Below are positions 12,735 through 27,420 of a stretch of 64,000 nt of DNA, one piece after another; within the stretch, counting starts at the first letter, position 1; every line of letters starts with the position of its first letter. The notes under the pieces were generated by a model. That model made no database searches. It was not told the origin of the DNA and saw only the letters and a program-made list of their open reading frames with translations. Source of the DNA: Ooceraea biroi (taxonomy: Eukaryota; Arthropoda; Insecta; Hymenoptera; Formicidae); NCBI RefSeq assembly GCF_003672135.1, contig NC_039510.1, forward strand, positions 9,734,001 through 9,798,000. The letters are read 5' to 3'. A program made the translations under genes and the position numbers.

Positions 12735-14129
12735 TATTTCGATAATATATTTTTACTGTAAATCTATGCTCGCTTCGTATCTGCCCTTGGCGATTTAAGT
12801 ATTGTATATTCAACTCTTAAAGAGCGGTTGTGACAATGGAAATACATAACATACATTGAAGATACGTAACAGTCTTATCATCCTTAAATAGAATAAAATC
12901 GAACTTGCTGAAATTATACAGGTTTCAATCTTATATCGAGATTAAAGCGAAAAGAGAAATAAAACTGCGGGAAATTGTTGTTATTTGTAGACAAGACCAA
13001 TACAGAAAAAAAATACGGATCCGCAGTTCAATTTCTGAATGTGCAGGACATAAAATTTATCGTGGGCTAACAATATCGCAAGAATCAATATTGCGTCAGT
13101 GATAATGCGCCATCAAAAAGCGCATTAATGACAAGAGTAAGTTGTTTCCTGTTACGTGACGGAGAAAGATAAAGTTTGCGATATATATATTGGCTCTAGC
13201 GTTAACCATGAAATTCCTCTTGGAAAATCCAGTCGTTAGTCAAGGGGACAAGATCTACGACGTGATAGAGACGACATTGAAGATTGGTATCACTAATATG
13301 AAGGGTGGGTTTTACTTAAATTCTACATAAACGTATCTCTGAAAAAGATTTCATGTCCTCGTTAATTTTGTGTATAAAATAATTAGCGATTAATAACTCG
13401 ATTTTATTTTATTATAGTTATTATAGTTATTATATTATAGTGTATTATAGATATTTTTTACTTTTCTATTTTTATTTCCTACAGCTTTCTTTCGAACAAG
13501 TAAGATGGATAATAATTATCCCTGCAAACACGAAAAAAAAAAAAACTAAGATTTCCATTATATCGATAAGTTATTTGATAATTTGTTTTATTACTAAAAG
13601 TATAAATTTATATATTACTTATTATAAAAAGGAATCTTTTTTAGTTTGTCGGAAACAAGTAATGGAATTTCAACGAAAGGTTGGAAAGCCATCCCCAGTG
13701 GCTTGACGCTAGTCAGGATCTTAGGGAACCGAGGGGGGATCTGCGGGTCTGATTAATGAGACTAATATCGCCATAAAAATCGGAGGCAGTCCCTTATATT
13801 GCGGTTCGCTGCGAAAGCCACTGACATGTATGTCTGTACATTATTGTGTACCATCCACTCGAATGTCCCTCTTGCTGCCCGAAATATAGACATCCGGACG
13901 CGTGTGCCGTTTTTCACCGGGAGCCTTCCGGAACGTCATAGCCATAAAAAGTAACGACGCACCCTCGTATCCCCTGTGCTCTTTGACTTTGTCTGCGTGA
14001 GATTGATAAATTTCGACGAATCCGCCTTCCGCGCTTGCACGAGTGCGGTGAGATCGATTGGAACTCTTTGCCGGCTGTATAATTTATTCCACTTTCCGCT
14101 CTATCTTGCGACGAGCTTTTAAAATTCAT

Positions 14130-14163
<34 letters not shown>

Positions 14164-17100
14164 TACACACACACACTCTCTCCGTCTCTCTTTCGCTACC
14201 GGATTTCCGCCTTCAGCGTAAGCGCTAATTAATGCTATGACGTACCGACCGACTTTAAGTAAGGAGGAACCACACGAATCGCGGGAGACGTATTGGGGTT
14301 GCCTGCGAGGGAGAAGCGGCAAGGTCTCGCTTCATAGAACTCGAGAGGGCCAGCAATTAACGCGAGGACCGTGAGCCGACGAATGACGACTCGGATACGC
14401 GGGACATAAATTTTCCATCAAGAGATCCGATTTGCCGAGCGTTAAGAATATTGCTGCGGTCTTGAGCTAATTCGTCCTCCAACCTCGGTCCGGAGCGCGC
14501 TTCTTAATAAGTAATCCACTCGGTGGCAATCTTGCTCGTTCTCAGAAAAATTTTCCCTGCTATGATTTCTCCCGTAACTGGAGACGTGTCATTTAATCCT
14601 CTACCTTTTCGAGACATAATCTCTCTACCTTTTATTCTCGATAATATAAAGTAACTAATTCTCATAACGTGACTTTGGCACTGTCGAAATCGTCAACGCG
14701 GTAACTCATCCCCATCGATTTACAGCGATGCAAATCTTTCAGGCGACAAAAAACACCGTTTTGTTTTTTCTTTCTTTCTTTTTCTTACATCGTGAGTAAA
14801 CGCACGTCGGTGAGTATTCGACTCCAATTAAAAGCACGCGACTCGACTCCGATCGAGTTCAGACCGTTGCAACTCGTTCCTCAGCGAGGGCATTGTTTGC
14901 ATAGCAAGAGTCCTTGAAAGCCGAGAAACTCGAGACAATCGTTCCTCGAAGGCGGCGGTCCTATTACGTATAATTGGTTCATTAGCTTCCATATCGGCGT
15001 AGCTATATTCGGTCGTTGTTGTCTAGAGGGGCTGCAAGAAGGGCGCCATGGCGCTTGCCTCTCTACCCCGTTATCCCTTCATCTCCGTGATCCAATCGAT
15101 ACATGCGTGTATCTACGTATGTATATTACATGTATGTATATATATTATGTATATCTCCCTGACATCGATGTATATCGTAATGACAAACGCTGGATATTAA
15201 TCCGGAAAAATGGCGGTTGACGTCGAGCATTCGCTCGAGCGAAAACCGATCGCGAGAAATTTACGTCTGAGATACGACAGTTCTAGGGCATCACGTACGG
15301 ATGGACCCCCATGAATCTTGGTGTCCCGCGAGGAAGCGAAATTGGCGAGGCAGCCTTTTAATGCTGCTATCTTCGGAAACGTTTTCGATACTTTCAGCCA
15401 AAACGTGCACGGCGTCTTTGCGTCGCCATCTCGATCGTCTGATTCTTTCGCCTCGGCAGTTGCTGTTGGAGTCTCTTGATTATGCAATATAAGCTGTTAG
15501 CGCATCGTCGTTCCGACGCTGATACGCTGTAACCGGCGAAACATTATCTATTCCGCCGAGGATTTCCTTAACGAGCAGAAAAAACACTAATGCACACGTA
15601 AACTATGTAATCTCAGAACGTATAAAGCTGAATCCGCGCGGTTATCCGATTACGAGTTTTACTTGTTTAACATAGGGCTTTTTTTGATGGAAGTAGGAAT
15701 CGATAATTTACTCTAGTACTAAACTAAACATACTAAATAAATATATACTGTTGTATTTAATAGATTTCATGAAAATTCGTGTATATTTTTCTTTTGTTCA
15801 TCGAGGATCTCTCTATTGCATGATTTTATTTTGTTTGTGAGGATAATAAAATCAGATTAGCTTATTTCCAATTAACCCGCATTCTCATACGAGTGCTGCT
15901 AGCAGCATTCATCAGTCTTGAACTTTCAAATTCGGGAGTAATTCCGGAAGAAGACCTCGTTAGCAGATACAAATCCGTGACGAACTATAACGACGAGATT
16001 AACAACGACTGCTCGTTTAAATTGTCGTCTAGCGACCCCGCCGAGTCGTGAATCCCGTCGGTAATAGAACGGAAATAATTCAGATCGGTTCCATTTTAAA
16101 TTAATACGGCGCATCGCAGCCAGGTCGGCCGATGGATCATTTTCAATTATCTCGCGGCCGTGTTTTCCTCTTACCGCCATTTCCGTAGTCGAAAAATCTC
16201 GCTTTTCTCTCTCTCTCTTCCCCTTCATCATCCGTAAAAAGTTACGAACGCTCAATTACTTCGATCCGTTCCTCCTCTCCCCACATCATAAAATATTACG
16301 CTCGAATAATTACAAAGACGTTGAAATAAAGACCGTTTCTGATCAAGATGAGAAATCTTGTCTCTCATTGATATACGATAATTATTAGATAATTATTAGA
16401 TCGGAAGATATAAACAAAAATGGTCCTTGTTACACACTAATGGATTATCTTCTTCGAATCTTGACACGCGACAAATTCAGTTATACAATATTGTGCGTAT
16501 ATGTGATACATGTATACTGCTATGATTAAAATACAGGAAACAGTAAACTATCTTTATTATATTATGAGAATTGACGAAATATTTATTAATTCCATGATAC
16601 AACCTGAGCCAACATCGTTGACGTAATCACGCTATAGATATGACTTGCTTTAAACACGCAACTTGTTACATATATCGCAGCTGCAATACGTCCTAAGCTA
16701 TCGTGTCTAATTAATTAGAGTACATTAATCAATGAAACCTCTATGCAGATGACTCGCTAGTTATCGCGCATCCTAACGATAGAGATGTGATGGAATGGTA
16801 TACTTCACGAATATACGAGTATACTTTACACAAGTCGTTGGTTTACTGCTATCGGCTTTCGTCGCTGCAAGTTTTATTGCGGCTTCATGAAAAATACATT
16901 TGCTTCTATTGCAACCAACGTACGGAAAATGCATTGGCAGAAGGTTCTAGTCGAGAGAGGACACTCAAGCGGAAAGATACTGCACAAGATACTCGGCTGT
17001 TTGTTTTTTAACTACGAGATTTTATTTCTTCTTTAAAGTTAAAGTTAAAGTTAAATATCAAATCAGTTTATTCTGTAGGAAATAACGTATAATTAAATGT

Positions 17101-18681
17101 AAATGTAAAGTTTTTGCATTTAAATGTAAAATTCTATATTACATCAAGTGCATATTATTAATCAATAAAGAAGTAGTTGATCGCAGTAGTCAGTAATTTA
17201 TAAAATAATAAAAAGTATGACGATCGATTAAAATTAATGCGAGTTTATTTCGCTTCGCATTGATCCGTCGTCATAAAGCGCGTATGATACAAAATACATC
17301 TCTCCTGAAAATTAGAGGAAAATAGATGTCCGAACTGTTACAGAACAACAACTGCAGCATCGCGAGGGAGCAACAAGTCTTCCTATTAATAAGTAGCTGC
17401 ACTGCCCTGTCACGGACGTGTAGCGAGTTGGTCATGTCGCATGACAGCTAGAATAGCGGTCAGCAGCAGGACAGGCCGAAAGAGGGATGAGGGTGTTGGA
17501 GTCAGGGCGGATATACCGGATGCAAGTATGTGGCGAAAATTATGAGAACCCAGTACTATAAACTGCGGATAACGGAAAAACAAATAAACAGGAAATGTAC
17601 GTTACGGTCTTGCAAAGTGAAGCGAATCCGTGAGAAACCAGATTTCGAGCGTATGATATTCAGTAAAAATGGTTCTCTGTGTAATTTAAGCGAAAACTAC
17701 GTTGGGAATTTAAATTCACCTTTTTGCGAAATAATAACTTTTATGTACATATGTAATGGATAATAAAAGCATTTGCACATCATATTTTTTTTGAAATTAT
17801 TTTATAGGAAATAGGAAAACATTATTGCAAGAGCTTCCTATAGGAATATAGTTTTATTATTTATACTAGTGCATCGAATATAACGGTTCGTAACAAAATC
17901 TTTGTGTTGCACAATTATTCTGCAAGGAAAGATAGAATGCAAATATATTTTTTCCCATCATATATGCTTTACCGTAAATCTAAATTTTACGAAAGTACCT
18001 GTGCAAATTGGCTCTTTGTGTATAGACGTTCGGTGAGATAGAATAATGCCAGATAACATGTTCGAGCTATTACACTGACGAAATATTGCACCCATGAAAT
18101 TGTTCCTTTCTTTCGCGAATTAATGGCCGATCTCGCGGGGAACGAGGATTGGGCGGTACCAGGCCTTGATCGTGCTTTTTCAGGAACTGTTTTCAAATGC
18201 ATTCCAGGTAATTAAATTCTCGCGCTTTTTCAGACTGAATCGAAGCAAAATAATTGCATTTCTACTCTTGGGAAAATTGTAGCGAAAAATATTTTTGCGA
18301 GTGTAAAATATCAAAATTATCAGGTCCGAGCACGAAATAATTTAAATTAATAAAAAAATAAAATCTAGAATATCATTTGGCATATTTAAATTAAATAAAT
18401 ATAAAGTGTTCGACATATGATATCAGAAATTATATAAAAATTATAAATTTAAAAACATTATTGTTTGCTAAATTTGAGCTATCGAGCTGTTCTTAAAATA
18501 TCTGTTATAAAAATAGTAATAAACTAGCAAATGTGACAAAGCAATATCCTAGATTATTTCATTTTCAATCTTGTTGCGTTTTATTCTTTCCTACTGAAGG
18601 ACAGCAATTTTCTAAAGGATTTTATTGTAAAAATGCAATGTATTACTCGAAGTAGTAGCTCAAAGAAATAGCGCTGCTTCA
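12735..18681. other. Gene-free stretch
   Basis: No supported gene. It contains a poly-A tract near 13540, a more GC-rich zone at about 13700-15480 with scattered short frames on both strands, and small direct repeats of GTTAAA near 17037-17055. The frame at 15197-15487 on the minus strand is the most protein-like in composition but has no domain, no splice context and an overlapping frame on the other strand. Confidence 0.4.
14131..14177. repeat. Compound TC/AC microsatellite
   Basis: About 11 TC units (14131-14152) run directly into an AC array interrupted by one AT, then back to TC-rich sequence. Confidence 0.95.
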
Positions 18682-18685
18682 TTAA

Positions 18686-18834
18686 GGTACAATTTCATGC
18701 TGTCGCTCGTCGCTCATTTTCAGCGACAAAACAGGTCACGTGATCAAAATTGACCAATATCCAGCGTTCATTTTGATCACGTGACCCGTTTTGTCGCTGA
18801 AAATGAGCGACAGGCGACAGCATGAAATTGTACC
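18686..18834. mobile_element. 149-bp palindromic MITE-like element with TTAA flanks
   Basis: The two halves are inverted copies of roughly 70 bases around a short central spacer, starting GGTACAATTTCATGCTGTCG and ending with its complement. TTAA lies on each side (18682-18685 and 18835-18838), as in elements moved by piggyBac-type transposases. The ends do not show the usual piggyBac CCC start, and TTAA is itself palindromic, so the family is unsure. Each arm holds a TCACGTGA E-box. Transcribed, it would fold into a long hairpin. No coding capacity. Confidence 0.65.
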
Positions 18835-21800
18835 TTAAAGGTACAATTAAACTAATGTGTTAATTTCTTAAAATATCAACGATTTTATTCTTTTGTTTAC
18901 CGTTATTTCTTGCTCTGAATAGCGCAATTATGCGTCAAAAGAGAGAGAGAAAGAGAGAGATTAGAATAAATTCTGAGATTAATGCAATTTAAATAATCAA
19001 GAATAGCATTCTCAACAACTTTTCTTGCTTCGCTTAAATCTTCATTTTAACAGCTCGTTGCACTATATTTTCGAATATTACTCGAAGCAATTTTGATGCT
19101 GTACGATAATTAATGTACGCGCGATTACATATTATCCTTTTGGCGTTTCTAGCACAGAGTCTTGCACAGAGAGATAATTCGTGAGATATATTCCACAGCT
19201 TCATCAAGCCCGTACATCAAACTACGAAGATCAAGATTATACATATTGATAATTAACACACAATCTGATTAATCTGATTAGATTAGAACAAAATGCACGA
19301 AAAATTAAAATTAGAAATTGATATTTCGACTTTAATTTATAAAACTAATTTATTTACTGCGACATGCGACATTTCTGTCAACTTGTATCGCGTGATCACG
19401 TGATCCATGCTGCCGTATACATATATCGATTTGTTCATCGCGATTGCAGATTGCAATTATAGTACGATCGAACAATTCTCAATTTCTGATATGGAGTACA
19501 GTCAGCTTTATTCGGCCGCGCGTTCGCGATGCAAGCTCTTTTCCGGAGTCGCGCACCGAGATGATCGGTTGACGATAAATCAAAAACGATTTTTCATTTT
19601 CTCATGGCTATCCATCATCGATGGATAAACGTAGGACGGAAACGGCCGCAGGGAATGGGCGCAGCTAGGGGAAAAGGGAAAATGAACTCGAATGGTTAAG
19701 GGAATCCAAAATTTGTCAAGCGCGCCCTGCAAATGATATCCCACGATAAATCCGTCCATCCATCCTTCGCCATTTTTGTTCTTTGGTGTTCTCCGGTGGC
19801 GGTATGTCCTTGAACAAACGTGGGCGAGACGAGACGAGAGAGACGGGCAGAGGAAGGGTAGAGAGTGCGAGAAGAAGAGAGAGAGATGGTGAAAGAGAGA
19901 AAGAGAGATTATACAGACAGAGGGATGATATGGGAGGATAGGGAGAGACGAAAGATGGATGAAAGCTCTTTTTTCAGTGTCTGCCCATTAATCATTCGAC
20001 TGGTCCAGTCGACCTGGAAGGAGCCGGAGTGTCTCTCAGCATTCTGGTAACGGGGATACAAGGGTTAGTAACCCCTTCTACGAAATTATGCCTGCCGCTC
20101 GTGACGACAAAAAGGCGCACATTTGATAGCTGCTTTGGATGACGCGAGGAATTTCCGAGCGTTTAAACCGCCAAGCGGTTTTTGCACTCAGCCGGGTTGT
20201 TTACAGAAGTTATTTCAACCCCATCTGCCGCTTTTGTAGCAGTGGTGCCACGTGTATTTGAAGGCGCTTGGTCCTAAAAATACTTTGCGGCAAAACAGAT
20301 ATTTAGGTACAAAAAGTCTGTCAAAATTGCAACGTTATTTTTATGACAAACGACTCAGACCTTATTGCATTACTCGAGATATAATCCAAGATATTCTTGC
20401 CTGACAGATAAGTTTGCGAAGTCGTAAGTAAATAATCGCGAGAAGCAAGTGACAGAAAATGATATTAGACGTTCTTATCAAGAAACGGAGAGAAACGTTA
20501 TTAAATGACAATCGAGCAACTTTATGCGAGCAACAACTTGTAACGTCTACTACCTCATTTAAACAAGCAAAGTATAATTTTTGTAAAAATGTGAGTACAC
20601 CAAATAATAATAATAAAAGACCGGGATTGGGTGGCCATGACATTTAACCACTCCATTGAATTCGTGTACTTTTTTAAGGGTTGTTTAAGTTTAAGGATAA
20701 AAAGGGTCCAAACATTCCGGCAAACATATTGCGGCGGAATATATTTATTTATGAGACTCCGACGACACGGGTGGTTTCGCGCGGCGCTTTTAAAAGATAG
20801 CGAGGTGGGCAAGGGTGAAAACGAAGGGAAAAAAAAACGGACGACCGCCTCTCGGCGAGAAGGTGACTTAGAAAACACCATCTCTCGGCATTCAGAGAAG
20901 AAGATCCCTGACGTCCTCCTAATGTAATTGAATCGAAAAGGGGTGCGCGACGACCGTATTCTCATGCCTAGAAAAGCGCGTGGAAGCTCGGGGGGTGCGG
21001 CGATGGCGAGTAGGAACTATGCGAGTAGGAAGCGTGAGTTTCGTCTTCTTTGGCCCCGTTTCATTATAAAGAAGTTTCGCACGAGTTTTGCGGCTGTCGG
21101 GGAATATGCGGATGATACCGCCAAAATAGCTCGTTACTCGCACGGTGCGTGACCCGTGGCGACGACTTGCATTCGGTTATCGCGAGACATATGCATAACT
21201 GCGAAATAGCCGGAGATATCAGCAAAAATTCCTTTGCGTCTTCGCATTTCGTGACGAGTATATAAATAAAAATACATATATTAGACGTCAAAGTACGTAA
21301 CGTATGTACGTATATGCAGCAATATATTTGCATACGCACGCAAACATAGACATATGTGTGTGTCGCACAAACATCCCTCTAGATTCTTTATACAGTATAA
21401 AAATTGAAAAACTAAAAGGCAACTTTATAATTATGTTTATTTAGTTGCATTTAATGTGATTATTCATCACGTATTCGAGTCGTATTCGTTCGGCATTTTA
21501 TCCGTGTAACTGCAGTGAATATTCAACATAATTAATTAATGATTTCATGATAATTCGTTGTGCATACGAAGCTTCTTCTGATTTGCACTCGCAATCAATA
21601 ACGAGAAAATGTGATAATTTCAATGAGCTTCAATATTGATGCAATGGTATATTTCGATGATAATAGCGAATGTGATTGATCAATCCGATTAATAATGCAC
21701 CGTATGAGTTCGATATGTTCCACTATAGCAAATCTACTAATGGTAACATCTGGAAGTGCTAAGAGGTAGATATTGCGCTTGAGAAAATTGCATAAATTAG

Positions 21801-24800
21801 AACGGGTTCTATTTCCGCGCAATCGATTGCTGCGGCCCATCGTACGTGCAATTTTGATATTTCGCCAAGCCAATCTTGCCGCAATATTTAGGACTTCAAG
21901 AAGCTGCACGTGCAAGGATTGCGCAGTAAGTCCGCAGTAATTCCGCCGAACATCGCGCGCGTATGCGTTACATATTACATTTATTGCACTTGCGGATCAA
22001 GTTGATTGCTTCAGCTTTCGGGAATGCAAGAACTTCCTGAGTGTATCAAGAGTATCAAGATACACGAATTCGATTGCCTCAAACACCACTTCTCGAATCT
22101 CGAAATCGCGATCGAACTTACGCAAAACGATTTTACAGATACGTTACTTTGCACAAGCTTCAATATTGTTTACTGAACTTCGCCTTGTTGATACAATTTT
22201 GCACAGTCTCATTTATTATATTATAATAAATAGGTCCTTCAGAATCATTAAGTGTCAATAAAAATGGATAATAGCGGCACGCCCGTATAAATGTTCGATC
22301 GAGATGTACGGCGGATTACATGGGTCAGCTATATTTTGCGTTACGACACGGATTTACGACGCGAGTCATCTTACTGCCGTGCGTATCGCGGAATCTGAGG
22401 ACTTTGTACGTGTTTGTCAGGTAATTGCATCGCGTTTATCCTCGGACGTAAAATCGTAGAGCTTACGTGTGGTCATTTCTCCCGCGCGTACCTTATTCGA
22501 TGTTACGAGGTACCTCCGACGGAACACGCTGCTGGACCGATCATTTCATAAATCGACTTTCATAAAACGCCAAACGCATCACGCAAGTTTACCTCCTAGA
22601 TTTTATTAATTTATGAATTTACATTTATTCATTTATTTGACTTGCGTATTTATTTATCACAAAAAATATTTTGTTCATAATATAGGTAGAATTGGCATTT
22701 ACATGTTAATTTATGTTGAATGAGTTGGAACTGCGACAATCAGAATATTATATGCGTATACAAAATAGTAATATACGAAATGTGCATATATGCATATACA
22801 TGCATGCTAGAATAATTTTATTTAACTGTGAAAAATATAAAATATAAAAGGTATAAAAGAATGTCGTCGATTTTCACAAAGTCATTGCTCCATTTTAAAT
22901 TCGATTGATTAAATGTTGATTTCTATCTTCTGTTGTCAGATTCGCACGTTTATCGATCATTACCCACATACTAATACCGCGTACCGCGAGAATCAGTTTT
23001 GAATGTATTCAGCAGATTCTCCCCTTCGTGAAAGGAATTGCCGCGATTCTAATCGCGGTCGTTACCTTGATTTACGAAGGGATTTCCGCAGCGTCTTCTT
23101 TTACGGGCTGAGTACGGAGGCGGTTTTCTCCTTCTCTTTTTCCGTCACTTTTCTCGCAGCACGCTCTTCGGCGCTGTCTGTGTATTGCGGAGATGAGTTT
23201 CGAAAGCAATTTATCATAAATTCAATAAAACACAAGCCGCCAATCTAACCAACGATCGTGTAGGCATTGATTTAAACAGTGAAATGGAAAAAGAAAGAGG
23301 GAGAAACGACAGTGTGAAAGAGAACGAAAACGAAGAATGAATTTCAGAGGATTTGATTCCATTCGACGTTGCCAGGTTCATTGCTTACGAGATTGCCAGA
23401 GTTTATCTCGAATTCGATGATGGAAAGTCTTACAAGTTTTCTGTCAGATAGTCTTTTGCCTCCGTTTTGTTCATCGAAAGAATACATCCAAAGGATGTTC
23501 TACATATTTATAATAATAATAATGTAAACTCATTTTTCTTTCTTTCATGTTTCAAAAATTTATATATAAGATGAGGATTTACAAAACGGGACGTATGCAC
23601 TGTCGTGTATGAAAGAACGGTCCGCCTGAGAATTTAGATATTAGAGTAACGTGTCATACGTGGATGACGTTAGTGAAAATCGATATATAATTCATCGTTA
23701 TGATATCATAAGATATCGTCATATTGTTATAAGTCATCGTCATGATCTCAATAAATTTAATTTAATTGAATCTTACGGGCAAATATATTCTACATTTGTA
23801 TACGTTGAAATGCAAACTCACCGAAACTACTGAACCGGTTTTAATCTCTGACAGGAACATCATTCGCATTATATTCGCAGTAACTTGTGCTACGTACATC
23901 CTAAATTTAGTATAATGTGTTTAATACGGAGAACATGGTCAATGTAAACAAGAGAATCAGACGTTAGCCAATTAACACTGAATATTATATAATAATTACA
24001 TGTGATTTTGTAGTGTAACGATATCGCTCGTTATTTACATGGGTTTCGCACCTTTGCCGCCGTAAAATGGATTTTGCACGTTTGCTTCCTCGAGTAACGT
24101 TTAGCCAAGGATAATTAGTGGGTTAATGAATAACAAAGGAGTGTAATTAGATTAATTAATTGATCGCAGTAAAAGCCAGTTTGAAACTCTTAGATTCTAA
24201 ATCCACTTTAGCTACGTTTACAGCAGTTCCGATCCTTTGCGCGAGTATTCTCTCGTGTAAATTTAACAGGGAAATGCGATACTTTCGATAACTTTCGGTT
24301 TAATATTTCAAGAATTTTATTTCTTAGGCTTAACGCAAGTTACTCTTATGTTCCTTTATTTACTTCAGATTTTTGTTTTGTTCATCTAAGTTTTCAACAT
24401 ATCAATTATCAATTTCATTCATTTTTTTCATTAATTTTTTTTATTAAGTCGATTCTTTATTTCAATTTACTTTCTTTAAAATCCTTATATACTTTTTTTT
24501 TAGTGAATTGGAATATTTTATTCGTGCAAATGCGCTTATTCATAGTATACACTTATAATCATATCTTATTAGAAATTAGTGCGATGTATAAACTACGTAT
24601 GCATTATTGCTGCTTTATGTGCGGTAACATTAAACACTCACCAGTACGCGATGAAATAATACCTTGGAGTCTATCGTAGTTCACTGATGAAATCGGCAGT
24701 CTGAAACTTCTCGCATCTGGACCCACGAGCAACTTCGATTTGTCGTTGCGTTCGTGCTTCCTTCGTCGATTCACTTGGCACATACATTGACACTAGCAAT

Positions 24801-25951
24801 CCAATTTAAATCTTTTCTTAACATTTAATGAATATTTACGTCGGAACGGGACTTAGAAGTTTGTTCGACGAGCATTGAAACGATAAGTTTTAGCACTGTA
24901 CTTTACTTTGGTGCACTTCACTTGCGACTTCGTGAAATATGAAAAAAAAAGATAAATGGTACTGGAAGCAATCGCGAAATTTACCAACGCATACGCGAAC
25001 TTACACGAAATACGTGAAGCTCTCACGCTTGATTGCTTCGTAGATACAATGGTGAAGCTTACTTTCGCAATATTTTGCAAAGATGATCCGCAATATCTTT
25101 GTGCGAAGATTATTTGTCTGGCATTTTAACTCTGGGATCTAATTTACGCGAATTTATTTAGAATATAATAGACGTAAAAAATTTATTATAAAATAAAGAA
25201 ACCGTGATCGTGATACTGTTAACGGATACACGAACAAAGATAATCGCTACTATCAACATTTGTTTTACAAACATAGATGCAAACAAATACAAAATGTATA
25301 TTAAATATTGATAACTGAACTGTCGCAATTGCGATATTAGCAGCATATACGCGAGCAAAAGATAGAACTAAATAAATTCTTATGTTTGATTACTTCGCAA
25401 ATTTTTGATGATTTAGACTTTAGAATACTTTGACGAATTAAATTTCACGAAATTTATATCGCGTTTAAATTTATCGCGTAAAAATTTATATCTATTTTAT
25501 ATCTAATTTTGAATCGCATATTTTCACATTCAATTCACATCGCCATCGTATGCTTAATAAATGAAAAGCTATCGGCGGTTGCGTAATCTATCAAAACAAC
25601 AATAGTATTCACAAATTTTTCATTACGTCAATATTTTTTCTAGCATGATGTTTTGCGACATTCAAGTGATTGACGGGATTTAAATAATCATACATGTAAG
25701 AACACGAATTTTGTAAAATTCTAGGACAGACAAAATCGATTTTCTGTGAATATATCCGTTAGACTATCTGACAAATAAGGTCATGTTATTAAGGTCGTGT
25801 TCCTTTATTCGCCGATATGTACTGTTTGTCATGAAATGTTAACCGATTCTATTCAAAAATCACAATTAACAGCGGGACAAAAGGCTCAAGAGAGAGGGAG
25901 AGAGCATTATACGTCCGCGCTTACGTATATCGCTAATACTATCGAATATGT

Positions 25952-25952
<1 letters not shown>

Positions 25953-25992
<40 letters not shown>
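25953..25992. repeat. CA microsatellite, about 20 units
   Basis: An uninterrupted CA run. The + strand frame across it, which reads as Thr-His repeats, is an artefact of the repeat. Confidence 0.97.
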
Positions 25993-25994
<2 letters not shown>

Positions 25995-26232
25995 TTTTAC
26001 ATCTTATACGAAATATGTTAAAATAGTTAAAAATAATCAAAGTAGCATTAAAATAGTATCTTATTAAGTATTTTTAATTTAAAAAGATACGACAATTTTT
26101 ACATGAAAATTTGCATAAAGATGTCACTTGTGCCATTGTTTTAGCGATTCACGTGCATGTATACACAAATCTACACACAAAGCCGGCCGGGTCGACCGAA
26201 AGCTGTGGATTGGTTTAGCAAAATTCAAACGC

Positions 26233-26329
26233 AAAACTTTGTACTAATTCTTAATACAAAGTTTTTAATAAAACTCAAACGCCAAACTTTGTATTATGAA
26301 TTAATACAAAGTTTGGTGTTTAAGTTTTA
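26233..26329. repeat. Two adjacent related hairpins
   Basis: The second hairpin has a 28-bp stem (26269-26296 with 26302-26329; 26 of 28 pair) and a 5-base loop. The first has a stem of about 15 bp built on the same ACTTTGTA and TACAAAGT core. They may be a duplicated foldback element or a small-RNA precursor; no flanking duplication was seen. Confidence 0.6.
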
Positions 26330-27420
26330 TTCTTCACAGACTTTCAATCCACTATATTACTTTGTGATCTCAAGCCTCGATATGCAAATTAATTTAACGG
26401 ATATATCTCTCAGCTTTACACCGAAAGAATATACAGTAGATTCAAAAACTTATCTTTGAACTGATCCTGCTTCACCGGAACTGGAACCGCAGGTATCGCC
26501 AATCGCTTGCAAGTCCTGGTTAATCTAAGATGGAAAATAAATGATTGTGTCGATCAGGGTTTTACCTAACGCAATTGCGGTTGTTGGATCGGCGCGATTG
26601 CGCAGTGCAATTGCGTTTTACACGATCGTCGGCGCTCGAAACTCTCGCGCGAGAGATAATTAGTTTCTTCCAAAAATGAAAAAAATGTAACTAGGAAAAT
26701 TAGGGTCGCTACTGTAACGAAATTCGGTAGTTTGATATATTCACCGTTTTCAAGTTTCCGCACCGCATGAAACTTCATGCGTATAGCATGTCATCACGCA
26801 ATAACGAGGAAATGTCCGCGGGTCGGCTCGCAAATTTACGTACTCGTATTCCCGCGAAATTTCATTAAATCGACGTGGCCGGTTCGTGCTTGCTCGTTTC
26901 ATGCGCGTGCCGCACGTTTTAATAACGCTTGCCGCACGTAATATGTTGAAATAAGTAATTAATGACGCGTTAAGCGGGGTACTGCACACATCAGAACGTT
27001 CGCTCACAATGAGAGCAAGGGCGGGCAGCGCGCTCCTTATTCCCTATTATCTTTCGAGGTCACCAGGTATCTAGGGGTGTTTATCTCTCGCTTCTTGTTT
27101 TGTATGTTTGGCAACATACGAGCACAATTTTCAAAAACACACACAGTCAAATCTAACTTCGGCACGTTGCAGAAATGATCGGCTTTGTCCGCTGAATGTT
27201 ATTATCGAAAATTATATCGGAATAATAGAACGTTGTAATAGAAATTAGCAGTGTCGATTTTACACTCGCGTCGCTAGAATTAGACAAAGAGGGAACGAAG
27301 TGACGGCCAATTACTCTTTTTTTTCCAATTCTCTGCTACGCTACTGATTAGTAGTTGCTACCTCCTTCTTTCGGCCACATTTTTTATGCCTGATCAGCGC
27401 GCAGTCCATACTATATTGTA

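Larger units (their letters stand above)
18839..27418. other. Gene-free stretch with simple repeats
   Basis: AT-rich DNA with GA-rich tracts near 18940-18960 and 19800-19970, a CA microsatellite at 25953-25992 and two small hairpins at 26233-26329. Frames on both strands around 20360-21340 overlap one another and have no domain. No splice-paired coding exon, tRNA or other RNA gene was recognised. Confidence 0.4.

Noticed and set aside
13208..13305. Short frame starting MKFLLENPVVSQGDK, ending near a GTGGGT donor with a TATATATA just before
   Set aside because: Only about 33 codons, no acceptor partner and no known family; could be chance.
15197..15487. Minus-strand 96-codon frame
   Set aside because: No domain, and an equally long frame lies on the opposite strand in the same GC-rich patch.
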